DNA from: Phycisphaeraceae bacterium
Lineage (GTDB): Bacteria; Planctomycetota; Phycisphaerae; Phycisphaerales; Phycisphaeraceae
DNA length: 64,000 bases
Reading direction: 5' to 3'
Assembly: GCA_028284155.1 (NCBI GenBank)
Contig: JANQSF010000016.1
Coordinates: 1-64,000 of the forward strand
Positions within the stretch are counted from its first letter, which is position 1. The number at the start of each line of letters is the position of its first letter. Below, piece by piece: positions 8,162 through 15,745 of this stretch. Made by a program: the position numbers and the translations under genes. Below the pieces are notes generated by a model, which saw nothing but the letters and a program-made list of their open reading frames with translations, had not been told where the DNA came from and made no database searches.

Positions 8162-8731
8162 ATGTCCTGGAGCAACAAACAAAAGGGAATCGCCGCCCGC
8201 GCCTGCAAGGGCTGGATGGCGGACGAGCACCGTCGCATGATCCTCGGCTACGGCGAGTTCGGCGGCCGCGCGTTCTTTGATCGGAACGGCAACCGCTCAA
8301 AGGTCGCCAGCACAACATCGAAGCGCCTCACGCAGCGCGACTTCGAGTTGTTCATGTCGATCGTCGAAAGCTGCCGCGACCGGCCGGTTGAGGGTTTCTC
8401 GAAAAGGTATTGGGAGGAGCGGGCTAACGAGGGCACGCGGCGCCGCATGCGCTTCCACGTGCAGAAGCTGGCCAACACGCTTGAATTGACCTGCTATAGC
8501 GACGCCGACGCGCACCTGCCGGACAGCGACCGGCGTCGCGCGCTGGAGCCGCACGGCGTCGGGCTGCGCGGCTGGGTGCGGAACATGACGAACGGTCGTA
8601 CGGACGACCTGGACGACTGCGTCGAGGGTGAGCTGTACGCACTGGCCGAGGGCCTCAAGGCATACGGGCGCCGTCACGGGGTTCGTTGGCCGTCGGCGTC
8701 TTCGTCGCTAGCAGTGCTGTCACAACCGTAG
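8162..8731 (+). CDS. GemA/Gp16-like (DUF1018) protein, tentative
   Basis: 189 aa from the ATG at 8162 (an in-frame TTG lies two codons upstream). The first ~75 residues ('NKQKGIAARACKGWMADEHRRMIL' split over two helices, then 'SKRLTQRDFELFMSIVES') resemble the start of Mu GemA/Gp16, where a basic helix, a 'DDExYR'-like helix and a 'LTxxELxxVL' helix follow each other. The C-terminal part has no clear match. It follows the preceding gene by 46 bases. Its 3' end runs 58 bases into the convergent TIR gene, so either the cargo gene overlaps it or the C terminus was changed when the cargo arrived. Family assignment is by pattern only. Confidence 0.5.
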   Translation: MSWSNKQKGIAARACKGWMADEHRRMILGYGEFGGRAFFDRNGNRSKVASTTSKRLTQRDFELFMSIVESCRDRPVEGFSKRYWEERANEGTRRRMRFHVQKLANTLELTCYSDADAHLPDSDRRRALEPHGVGLRGWVRNMTNGRTDDLDDCVEGELYALAEGLKAYGRRHGVRWPSASSSLAVLSQP

Positions 8732-9960
8732 TAACGGCGCAAGCCGTCAATGACTTTTCGGTAACCGTCCCTATAGGACTTCTCGCTCGTGTCCCAATTG
8801 CTGAAGTCAATCACATTCTTCTTGGCGACTTGCCTCCACAGCACGGCTGACTCCGGCTGCTCACACTTGGCTTTCCAGTCGTCGTCGAGTGCAACGGGCA
8901 ACAGGACATCTCTCTCATTCTGTTTCTCTTTGCGTCGTGCGCGATCAAGTTCAAGCTCGACCCAATCGCTCCTGACGGACTCCCTTGAGAGCACCAGGAT
9001 CACCACATCGTTTAGGCGGATCGCGTCGAGCAACTGGCGTTCGACCGGACCCGCCACCATGTGGTGCTTGTCGCGCCACGTGTTGACACCGTCGGCGCAG
9101 AGAGACGATTCCAGCTTGTCCACGAACGCGTCATTCGCCCGCGAGTATGAGATGAACGCTCCGCCAACCAGGATCACGCCTTTCGTCCGTTTCTCGAAAA
9201 TCTCGTTGTTGATCTCCGACACCTCCAATCCTGTCAGGTCCGTCTCGAACAACCTGGTGGCGGCGACCTCCCAAGGAGTCAAGCCACATCGACTCAGGAA
9301 CCATCCTGGCAATTGCCCACGCGACCGCGCGAGAGTGGATCTATCGATCGTACATGGTCCAGAGATCTTCAAATCGTGGGCGTTCAACTCGCACTGGATG
9401 TCCGACGTGCGTAGGTCCATCTCGACAAACGTGGTGCCCGCCAGATATGCCCCCTTGAACTTGGTGTGGTCTGCAGAGCAGTCACTGAACGACGTCCCGA
9501 AGAGTTTCGAGTGTGATAGATCAGCCCACGCCAGATCAGTGCGTCTGATCTGCGCTGCGCGCAAGTCGGCCATGTCGAACCGTGCCCGACTCGCGCTGAC
9601 ATCGTGCATATGTCCCCCATCTAGAGTGGCCTTCCGGAGGTCGGCACCGCACAGATTGCAATTCACAATCGACGCGGACTCAAGTATTGCTGAGTTGAGA
9701 TTTGCCGACTCCAGAGAGGTGTGGTTGATCGTGGCAAACTGCAGATACGCACCTGTTAAGTCGGCCCCAGTTAGCTCAAGAAAACAAAGATTAAACCTCG
9801 CAAGATTCGCATCCCGCAGCTGGGCACCGTGTAAGTCTACAACCGGATCGGCTCGCCCGCTGGCCAGTTTGGCCGTGATTTCTTTGCTGCGACGCTTGTT
9901 CCACTCATCGCGAGCGCGGTATCCACTGCGCAACAACGTCAGGGCTTCGTCCCGGTTCAT
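8674..9960 (-). CDS. Pentapeptide-repeat / TIR-domain fusion, putative defence cargo
   Basis: 428 aa. Residues about 41-190 are tandem pentapeptide repeats ('A[D/N]Lxx' units such as ADLTGAYLQ, ADLRKATLD, ADLSHSKLF), which fold as a right-handed quadrilateral beta-helix. A linker of about 70 residues leads to a TIR domain (about 266-405): the box-1-like 'GGAFISYSRANDAFV', the BB-loop region near 'TWRDKHHMVAG', and 'SDWVELELDRA', where W333 and E337 match the Ser-x-Trp-x3-Glu pattern holding the catalytic Glu of bacterial NADase TIRs. Bacterial TIR proteins commonly deplete NAD+ during phage infection, so an abortive-infection role is a reasonable inference. It is the only gene of the element on the minus strand, is visibly less GC-rich than its neighbours and lies between coupled plus-strand genes: the signature of a cargo (moron) insertion. 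Confidence 0.88.
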   Translation of the reverse strand: MNRDEALTLLRSGYRARDEWNKRRSKEITAKLASGRADPVVDLHGAQLRDANLARFNLCFLELTGADLTGAYLQFATINHTSLESANLNSAILESASIVNCNLCGADLRKATLDGGHMHDVSASRARFDMADLRAAQIRRTDLAWADLSHSKLFGTSFSDCSADHTKFKGAYLAGTTFVEMDLRTSDIQCELNAHDLKISGPCTIDRSTLARSRGQLPGWFLSRCGLTPWEVAATRLFETDLTGLEVSEINNEIFEKRTKGVILVGGAFISYSRANDAFVDKLESSLCADGVNTWRDKHHMVAGPVERQLLDAIRLNDVVILVLSRESVRSDWVELELDRARRKEKQNERDVLLPVALDDDWKAKCEQPESAVLWRQVAKKNVIDFSNWDTSEKSYRDGYRKVIDGLRRYYGCDSTASDEDADGQRTP

Positions 9961-10270
9961 GTGCGCATGTTACCGCGCCCCTGGTGGCCGGGCTATTGAG
10001 TTGTACGTAATGCCGATTTACCGGCGGCGCAAGGACGCGCCGACCCGCAACCGAAAGGACTCAGACATGCGGAACCACTGACAACACAACCAACGCGCAC
10101 AAGCGACCACCCCCAGGAGCTGACACTCCCGGAGGTGGTCTGACCGTCACCATCCTTGCTTGCACAAGGACAGCTGGGCTATGGCCTATGTCGTTCATCC
10201 CGAGGCGCGACTTAACGCGATCGTCACGTTGTGCGCGATCGCGGCGCGCCGTTGCAGCAAGGTGGGTCCG
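9961..10270. other. Non-coding gap between cargo gene and methylase
   Basis: About 310 bases with no supported gene. It must hold the promoter of the minus-strand TIR gene and a start signal for the plus-strand methylase. The only strong structure is the hairpin listed separately at 10105-10140. In-frame codons upstream of the methylase (from TTG 10160 or ATG 10181) could extend it, but that sequence does not look like part of the D12 fold. Confidence 0.4.
10105..10140 (+). promoter_or_regulatory. Strong hairpin upstream of the D12 methylase gene
   Basis: A 15-bp stem with two mismatches (GACCACC at the base pairing with GGTGGTC) and a six-base loop CTGACA. There is no T-run after it on the plus strand, so it does not look like a simple intrinsic terminator. 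It could be an operator, an RNA attenuator or a bidirectional transcription block protecting the cargo gene. Confidence 0.5.
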
Positions 10271-11152
10271 ATGAAAAAGAAAGTCTCCCCCGTGCCGTGG
10301 TTTGGGGGCAAGTTCTCGATGCGCAAGAAGCTGTTGCCGCTCTTCCCCGACCACCACATCTACGTCGAGGTCTTCGGCGGCGGCGCCGGGCTGCTGTTCG
10401 CGAAGGAACCGGCGCCCGTCGAGGTCTACAACGACCTGGACAGCGGCCTGGTCAACTTCTTCCGCGTGCTGCGTGACAAGGACAAGTGCGCGCATCTCTA
10501 CATGAAGCTGGGGCAGACGCCGTACAGCCGCGAGGAGTACGAGCACTTCCGTCATACGTGGCGGCAGTGCGACGACCCGGTCGAGCGCGCTTACCGATGG
10601 TTCATGGTCGCGCGCATGGCGTTCTCCGCGAAGTTCGGCAACAACATGTCGATGGTGGTCGGTCACTCGACGCGCGGCATGGCCGCCAGCGTCTCGCGCT
10701 GGATGCACGGCCACGCGGCGATCGCCGACGTGCAGGACCGCTTCATGCGCTGCCAGGTCGAGCAGGACGACTTCCGCGCCATCTTCCCGCGCTACGACAC
10801 ACCCGACACGCTCTTCTACGTCGACCCGCCATACGTCACCGACACGCGGCGGGGCGGCCAGTACACGCACGAACTGACCGACGACGACCACCGCGACCTG
10901 GTCGAGCTGTTGCTCAACATCGAGGGGATGGCGCTGCTGTCCGGCTACGACCACGCGCTCTACAAGCCGTTGTCGCGTGCGGGCTGGTCGAAGCGGAAGT
11001 TCGACGTGTACTGCGCGGCGGCGGGCAAGAGCCGCGCGACCGGTCTGCAGGGAGCGGGCAGTCTCAAGGGCAAACAGGAGCGCGTCGAAGTGGTGTGGGT
11101 CTCGCCGTCGGCACGGAAGCGATTGAGCAAACGACCCCGCAAGAAGACATGA
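10271..11152 (+). CDS. D12-class DNA adenine N6-methyltransferase
   Basis: 293 aa, typical length for Dam/D12 enzymes. Begins 'MKKKVSPVPWFGGKFSMRKK', the standard opening of the family. SAM-binding motif I is at 35-40 (F-G-G-G-A-G), followed by 'VYNDLDSGLVNFF', and the catalytic motif is an intact D185-P-P-Y. 'LLSGYDHALYKPL' and the C-terminal 'ERVEVVWVS' are also family features. It transfers a methyl group from SAM to adenine N6. In phages such solitary methylases protect against host restriction. Start chosen at 10271 because it gives the canonical N terminus and has AAGGTGG upstream. The stop overlaps the next ATG. Confidence 0.92.
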   Translation: MKKKVSPVPWFGGKFSMRKKLLPLFPDHHIYVEVFGGGAGLLFAKEPAPVEVYNDLDSGLVNFFRVLRDKDKCAHLYMKLGQTPYSREEYEHFRHTWRQCDDPVERAYRWFMVARMAFSAKFGNNMSMVVGHSTRGMAASVSRWMHGHAAIADVQDRFMRCQVEQDDFRAIFPRYDTPDTLFYVDPPYVTDTRRGGQYTHELTDDDHRDLVELLLNIEGMALLSGYDHALYKPLSRAGWSKRKFDVYCAAAGKSRATGLQGAGSLKGKQERVEVVWVSPSARKRLSKRPRKKT

Positions 11153-11595
11153 CACGACCCAACGACCAGACCGCGCTCGAAGAACGCAAGGCCGAATTGC
11201 GCGGGCTGTTGATGCGCCGACGGCGGCGGAAGAAGGGGGACAAGCCCAGGCCGATCTCGGCGTACCGGATCGCGCTGGCGCTGGGTATCCGACCCGGTGG
11301 TTCGAGGGAGAGCAAGAGGCGTGGCGCCCGCAGGCTGATCAAGATGATGCGCGACGAAGACCACCCGATCGCCCACGGCCCGGCGGGCTATTGGTGGTCC
11401 GAGACGGTGGGCGATCACCAGGCGTATCGGCGGCAACGCCGCCGCGTGGCGATGGCCAACCTGGTCGCCGAAGCGGCCGACCGACACTCGCCCCAGGCGG
11501 CCGCTGTGGCCGGTCAGATGGGCCTGTTCGGCGAGGGCGGGCCGACGATTGAGAACCCGTCGACGGCCGTTCAAACGGCCGTTGAATGCGGATAG
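11149..11595 (+). CDS. Winged-helix-like phage protein, last gene of the operon
   Basis: 148 aa. Highly basic N terminus ('LLMRRRRRKKGDKPRP'), then a helix-turn-helix-like region ('SAYRIALALGIRPG...ARRLIKMMRD') ending in 'HPIAHGPAGYWWSETVGDH', which resembles the wing and C-terminal part of the winged-helix domain found in phage regulatory or replication proteins ('...IcS...GYyla...e'). The rest is Ala-rich and helical. ATG overlaps the methylase stop (ATGA). Two hairpins follow directly after its TAG, so it closes the operon. DNA binding is likely; the target is unknown. Confidence 0.6.
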   Translation: MTRPNDQTALEERKAELRGLLMRRRRRKKGDKPRPISAYRIALALGIRPGGSRESKRRGARRLIKMMRDEDHPIAHGPAGYWWSETVGDHQAYRRQRRRVAMANLVAEAADRHSPQAAAVAGQMGLFGEGGPTIENPSTAVQTAVECG

Positions 11596-11657
11596 CTGGC
11601 CGGGTGGCCAGCGACAACCGAACCGCCGAAAAGGCCGCGCCAGAACGGCCGTTTTTT
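11595..11657 (+). terminator. Tandem hairpins ending in a T-run
   Basis: Immediately after the TAG of the last element gene there is GCTGGCC-GGGT-GGCCAGC (11595-11612), then GGCCG-8 bases-CGGCC followed by G and six T (11633-11657). The second has the classic form of a rho-independent terminator on the plus strand and would end the long Mu-like operon. A further direct repeat ACGGCCGTT occurs twice just before the stop. Confidence 0.7.
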
Positions 11658-11755
11658 CGTGCGCGCACCGGGCGGTTTTTGACAGCGCGCGACCAGCGCG
11701 CGGCGCGCGGCTTGGGGTCGCGCGCGATCGCCGCCAGGGTGCGATGAGCGCGTCC

Positions 11756-11812
11756 GCTTTCCCGTTTTGCTCGTCACACCGCCGCCCGATCCGGGGTGGC
11801 TTTCCCGTTTTG
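11756..11812. repeat. Two 14-base direct repeats, candidate MuA end-binding sites
   Basis: GCTTTCCCGTTTTG occurs at 11756-11769 and again at 11799-11812. Read on the minus strand (inward from the presumed right end) it is CAAAACGGGAAAGC, which differs by one base from AAAACGCGAAAGC of the phage Mu right end as I remember it. Repeated transposase-binding sites at the ends are a feature of Mu-like elements. The position, after the last element gene and before the first chromosomal gene, fits. The exact terminal dinucleotide and target duplication cannot be fixed without the left end. Confidence 0.5.
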
Positions 11813-11895
11813 ATTGGCGGCCGTTCTGGCCCGTAACTGTTGCGCTCCTCGCCTCTTCCCGCCTCCCCCCTGAGATTCCCTGTTTGCTGGAGGTT

Positions 11896-12171
11896 TTACA
11901 GCGGCAGGTTCCGTCTTGCCCGCCCCGTGTCAGGATTTACCAGAAATGTAATTGGATGCCAGCGTTCAGGGTCAATCGCACATTCGAATGAGACGAACCA
12001 ATTGCCCACGAGGTCAGAACGAACACCCGGCGGCGTTGGGCCTGGAATCTGACTTGCCACCGCATCGAAGTACTCGTCGTCGACGAACTCGACCCTCTCT
12101 AGCTCGCCAATAGCTAAACCACGGCGCCGAGCAAGCCTGCGCGCAATCTCTACGGCTTCATACGCGTTCAT
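11896..12171 (-). CDS. Hypothetical protein
   Basis: 91 aa, unrecognised. Starts 'MNAYEAVEIARRLARRRG' and has a compact alpha/beta look with 'WFVSFECAIDPERWHPITFLVN'. It is the first gene on the chromosomal side of the Mu-like module and runs toward it, with its stop about 85 bases from the last 14-base repeat. The product ends 'RARRNLPL', so the 3' end could have been set by the element's insertion; this is speculative. Confidence 0.5.
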   Translation of the reverse strand: MNAYEAVEIARRLARRRGLAIGELERVEFVDDEYFDAVASQIPGPTPPGVRSDLVGNWFVSFECAIDPERWHPITFLVNPDTGRARRNLPL

Positions 12172-12267
12172 CGTGTTTGTCCGCTATTGGGAACCAGTCG
12201 TGAACCGGTTGATCATATGTGTGTGGACTGTGGGAATGAGTGGCAGAATCGATGCCTCACCAGAGCT

Positions 12268-13749
12268 TCAATCTTCAGGCCGTTCGCCAGCAGGGGCCAT
12301 CTTGACCAGCTTCGGGTCGAAGCGGGCCAGCGTTTCGACCAGGTCTTCCTGGGCGGCCATGACCTCGTCGATCTTCTTGTAGACGAATGGCACCTCGTCG
12401 AGCCCGGCGCTGAGCAGTCGCACGCCGCGGTCTTTCAGGTACTGATTGACCTGCGACCACGTGTACGTCTGCTTGGCCTGCTTTCGGCTCATCACTCGGC
12501 CTGCGCCGTGCGAGGCTGAACGCAGGCTCGACGGATCGCCCTTGCCGCGCACGACGTAGCAGGGGCTGGCCATCGAGCCGGGGATGACGCCGAGTTCGCC
12601 TTCGCTTGCGGGCGTTGCGCCCTTGCGGTGGACAATGACCTCGCGTGGTTCGGCCGAACTGTTGTCGTCGCTGCTTCCGGGGGCATGCGATTCGCGCCAC
12701 GCGAAGTTGTGGTGGTTCTCGACGCCCGCGAGCGCCTCCGCGCCGAGGTTCTTCAGCACGTGCTTGTGAATCATCTCGTGGTTGGCGTGCGCGTAACGAC
12801 CCATGAGCTGCATCGCAGCCCAGTATTCCTGACCCTCGTGACGGTCGAGGTCGAGCCAGGCCAGGTGGCGCAGCTCGCGCGGCAGTTGCGGGTGCAGGTC
12901 CATCGCCAGCTTCGAGTAGTGGTTCGCCACGGCCGCGCCCGCGCCCCGGCTGCCCGAGTGCGACAACAGCGCGAGGTATTCGCCCGCGGAATCGAGACCC
13001 AGTGCTTGGGCGCCCGCCTCGTCCACCGTGAACACACCGAACTCGACAAAGTGGTTGCCCGAACCGCTCGTGCCGAGTTGTTCGTGCGCCTTGCTCTTGA
13101 GCGTGCGCGTGATGGGCGTGACGTTCCAGTCTTCGTCGAGCACGTCGTGCTCGCGGCGTTTGACGCCGTGCGGGTCGCCGCGCTTGCCGAACGCCGCGCC
13201 GATGCCGAACTGCGTCTCGCGCTCGATCGCGTTAATCAGCCGGTCGGTCTGCGATTCGAGCGCCTTGGCCGGCAGGTCGAGCACGGTCAGCTTCATGCGG
13301 CAGGCGATGTCGACGCCGACGGCGTAGGGGATGACGGCGTTGTCCGTCGCCAGCACGCCGCCGATCGGCAGGCCGTAGCCCAGGTGCGCATCGGGCATCA
13401 GCGCGCCGCGCACCGCCACGGGCAGGTGGCAGGCGTTGCGCATCTGTTCGACCGCCTGCGGCTCCAGGTCGTCGCCCCATTGTTTCCAGTCGACCGGCTC
13501 GTCGCGCGGCTCTGCCTGCACGTCGCCGGCGTTCGCGGCGGCCTGTTGGCTGCGCGCGATCGCCTGCGCCAATTCGCCGAAGTGCTCGTCGTCCCGGTAG
13601 GCGTCCGGGTCGGCCACGATCGCCTCGAGCTTGGCCTTCACCTCGTTCGGCTTCATGCCCGTCGCGTCGCGCACGTCGGCCGCGAGCCACTTGGCGGCCT
13701 TCGTCAGGCTCGGCGGGATGCCCAGTTTTTCAAGTTGACGCGCTTTCAT
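12268..13749 (-). CDS. rtcB: RtcB-type RNA ligase
   Basis: 493 aa from the ATG at 13749 (an in-frame ATG at 13767 is the alternative). RtcB joins 2',3'-cyclic-phosphate or 3'-phosphate and 5'-OH RNA ends using GTP and Mn2+, in tRNA splicing or RNA repair. Family signatures: 'MPDAHLGYGLPIGGVLA', 'DIACRMK', 'GTSGSGNHFVEFG', 'LLSHSGSRGAG', 'NHHNFAW', 'VHRKGATPA' and 'SASHGAGRVMSR', with H414 as the histidine that takes GMP. Metal-binding Cys and His are present. It is longer than E. coli RtcB (408 aa), mostly through an N-terminal ~85-residue extension. Monocistronic; no archease or RtcR neighbour is seen. Confidence 0.95.
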   Translation of the reverse strand: MKARQLEKLGIPPSLTKAAKWLAADVRDATGMKPNEVKAKLEAIVADPDAYRDDEHFGELAQAIARSQQAAANAGDVQAEPRDEPVDWKQWGDDLEPQAVEQMRNACHLPVAVRGALMPDAHLGYGLPIGGVLATDNAVIPYAVGVDIACRMKLTVLDLPAKALESQTDRLINAIERETQFGIGAAFGKRGDPHGVKRREHDVLDEDWNVTPITRTLKSKAHEQLGTSGSGNHFVEFGVFTVDEAGAQALGLDSAGEYLALLSHSGSRGAGAAVANHYSKLAMDLHPQLPRELRHLAWLDLDRHEGQEYWAAMQLMGRYAHANHEMIHKHVLKNLGAEALAGVENHHNFAWRESHAPGSSDDNSSAEPREVIVHRKGATPASEGELGVIPGSMASPCYVVRGKGDPSSLRSASHGAGRVMSRKQAKQTYTWSQVNQYLKDRGVRLLSAGLDEVPFVYKKIDEVMAAQEDLVETLARFDPKLVKMAPAGERPED

Positions 13750-13867
13750 GCGGCGATTGTATGACAACCGCGCGCGTCCGCTCGATCGGAATCACCAAGA
13801 CCACCACGCCACGCCCCCACGCACAGCGTCACTCGGCGCGACTGCACGCACTCGGAGAAAAGAATTG

Positions 13868-14055
13868 GAACGCAGAGAGCGCAGAGGACGCAGAGAACGC
13901 AAAGATGATGGGCGGGGTCAAGGCAGGGGAAGGCGGCCCTTCCGGGGGCGGGGTCGCCGCTAAACGGCGCTTCGATCTGTATTGGCTTTCCGGTCGGTCG
14001 TTCTCAACACTCTTGTCATCTTCGCGCCTCTTGCGCCTCCGCGCTCTTTGCGTTC
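13868..14055. repeat. Long imperfect inverted repeat of GCAGAG-type motifs
   Basis: Arm one (13868-13906) is a run of 'GAACGCAGAGAGCGCAGAGG'-like words. Arm two (14018-14055) is its approximate reverse complement, 110 bases away, followed by a CTT-repeat tract (about 14057-14078). No gene lies in the 300-base gap between rtcB and the hydrolase gene. GCAGAG-rich intergenic repeats of this type are, to my knowledge, widespread in planctomycete genomes. The structure could fold in RNA or act as a bidirectional terminator. Confidence 0.6.
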
Positions 14056-14082
14056 ACTTCTTCTTCTTCTTCTTCTTCAGAG

Positions 14083-15450
14083 TCACTTGGCCCTGACAAT
14101 ATCACGCCCCGCGCGCAGCCTTGCCATCACGACCGGCACGGCCGGCGGGACGCGCTTGCTCGGACTGGTCCAGCAGTTGGTCACGATGTCGGCGTGCGAC
14201 GCGTCGAGCAGGACGAAGTCGGTCACACCCTTGAGTCGGGTCGAGCGCACGGTCACGACGCCGTCGCCCAGGTCGCCACTGACTTCCTTGGCCGCTGTGG
14301 CCAGCGCTTCGGCCATGCGGTCGCTGATGTGGCAGTAGCGTCGCATCCAACGCACGCCCGCGTCGATACGTTGTGGCGTGATCTCCTTGAGCCGTCCGGC
14401 CACGACCGTCATCCGCACGTACTTCGCGTGCGGCCGGGCGTTGAGGCGGAGCAGGAACTCGCTGCGTGGCTGCAGGTCAATGCGTGCCTCGCCCAGCCCG
14501 TCGAAGATCGCGCCTTGGACGGATGCGGTCTTGCTGAACACCGCCCGCTGGGCCTGCTCGCGCACCTCGGACATCACGCCCAGCTTCGCGCACCGCGAGC
14601 CGTGGTTCGGCGGCGCGAGCATGACCAAATGTTCGACCTGCGGCAGTCGGCTGTCGCCGCGCGCGTCGCCTTTGTAGTAACGCGCGTTGGTCAACGCCTC
14701 GCGGGCCAGCAGCGCGCCCATGCTGTGCGTCACGATGCTCACCCGCTCGACCCCGCGGTGGTGCAGCCGGGCCAACTCGTCAACCAGAAACCTGGTCGAC
14801 TCAGCCAGGCTCTGGTCGTTGGGGTATGTCAACTCGCATGCGGTGAGTTTGTCGTTATGTAGCTCTTCGACCAACTGCGGCCACATCCCGCCGCCGTCGT
14901 CAAGGCCGTGCACCAACACGACGGCGTGGTCGGTTTCCTTCAAGCGGTCGATCGACACGTCGCCGTTCGGCGTCACCCAGACCAGCCCGTACTTGCGCCG
15001 TTCTTCCTCTGCCTTGTCAGGCCACTTCTTCGCCGCGTACTTGCGCAGCTTGCCGAGCAGCCGCTTCTGGTCGCGGCGCACCTTGATGCGGTCGAACTCG
15101 ACCAGCACGCGGTCGTCGTTGACGCGGAGCGTGAGGTAGTTGTTCGTGATGAGCTTGAACGCTTCGAGCTTGGCTCGCCCAGCTACGCCTTTGACCTTGA
15201 TCCGCCAGGAGACGTGGTCGCGCACCCAATCGCCGTTCAGCCCGCTGCGGTCGAACGCCGCGCCCAACATTCGGCCGACGTGCAACCGACCGTTGTCGAG
15301 CTTGACGGTGAATCGCTCGTACCGGTCTTCATAGGGGATGCCGTTGATCGTTCGCGGGTGGGCATGCACGCGGCCGACCAAGCCGCCGAGCAACGCGAAC
15401 ATGGCCAGCAGAGGAACAAGCCACATGGTCCAGCGGGTTTGCTTGGGCAT
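14083..15450 (-). CDS. Secreted alpha/beta hydrolase (lipase-like)
   Basis: 455 aa. A signal peptide is clear (hydrophobic core 'LVPLLAMFALLGGLVG', cleavage near 'VHA-HP'). The catalytic domain begins near 165: 'DHAVVLVHGLDDGGGMW' supplies the oxyanion-hole HG motif, 'VSIVTHSMGALLAREAL' the nucleophile elbow (THSMG, for the usual GxSxG) and 'LLDASHADIVTN' a plausible catalytic His. 'MLAPPNHGSRCAK' is typical of PGAP1/triacylglycerol-lipase-like hydrolases. The region before residue 160 is a beta-rich extension without match. Probable exported esterase or lipase; substrate unknown. Confidence 0.8.
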   Translation of the reverse strand: MPKQTRWTMWLVPLLAMFALLGGLVGRVHAHPRTINGIPYEDRYERFTVKLDNGRLHVGRMLGAAFDRSGLNGDWVRDHVSWRIKVKGVAGRAKLEAFKLITNNYLTLRVNDDRVLVEFDRIKVRRDQKRLLGKLRKYAAKKWPDKAEEERRKYGLVWVTPNGDVSIDRLKETDHAVVLVHGLDDGGGMWPQLVEELHNDKLTACELTYPNDQSLAESTRFLVDELARLHHRGVERVSIVTHSMGALLAREALTNARYYKGDARGDSRLPQVEHLVMLAPPNHGSRCAKLGVMSEVREQAQRAVFSKTASVQGAIFDGLGEARIDLQPRSEFLLRLNARPHAKYVRMTVVAGRLKEITPQRIDAGVRWMRRYCHISDRMAEALATAAKEVSGDLGDGVVTVRSTRLKGVTDFVLLDASHADIVTNCWTSPSKRVPPAVPVVMARLRAGRDIVRAK

Positions 15451-15593
15451 AAGAGATCCCCGTATCGGGCCGTGGTGAGAAGATGTAAATAGTACGCACC
15501 GCCGATTCGCGTCCCTGCAACGAATGCGTGGGGCGTTTGCGTGTATGGGAAACGCACCTTGCGAGGCGTCGCTGTGAGCGGACTCGATTCTGG

Positions 15594-15668
15594 GTGGCTG
15601 TGAATGGCGAAGCCTTTCACGGAATACGGCGCCGAAAGCCGTGAAACGCTTCGCTTATTCACAGGCAC
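15594..15668. repeat. REP-like palindrome, family A (copy 1)
   Basis: Arm 15594-15622 (GTGGCTGTGAATGGCGAAGC then TTTCACGG) pairs with 15639-15668 (CCGTGAAACGCTTCGCTTAT then TCACAGGCAC). The same element recurs at 32539-32613 with nearly identical arms and a different loop. It lies in the ~295-base gap upstream of pyrH, in which no gene is supported. Confidence 0.75.
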
Positions 15669-15745
15669 TCATTCAGTTCACGGTGTCGCTCCCGGGGCCG
15701 ACTTGACGCGGGCGGGGAAAACCCGTCCAATCTCCCGACTCAGCC

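Noticed and set aside
8789-10081. 430-codon plus-strand frame opposite the TIR gene
   Set aside because: Ser/Arg-rich with no domain, while the minus strand encodes clear pentapeptide repeats and a TIR domain.
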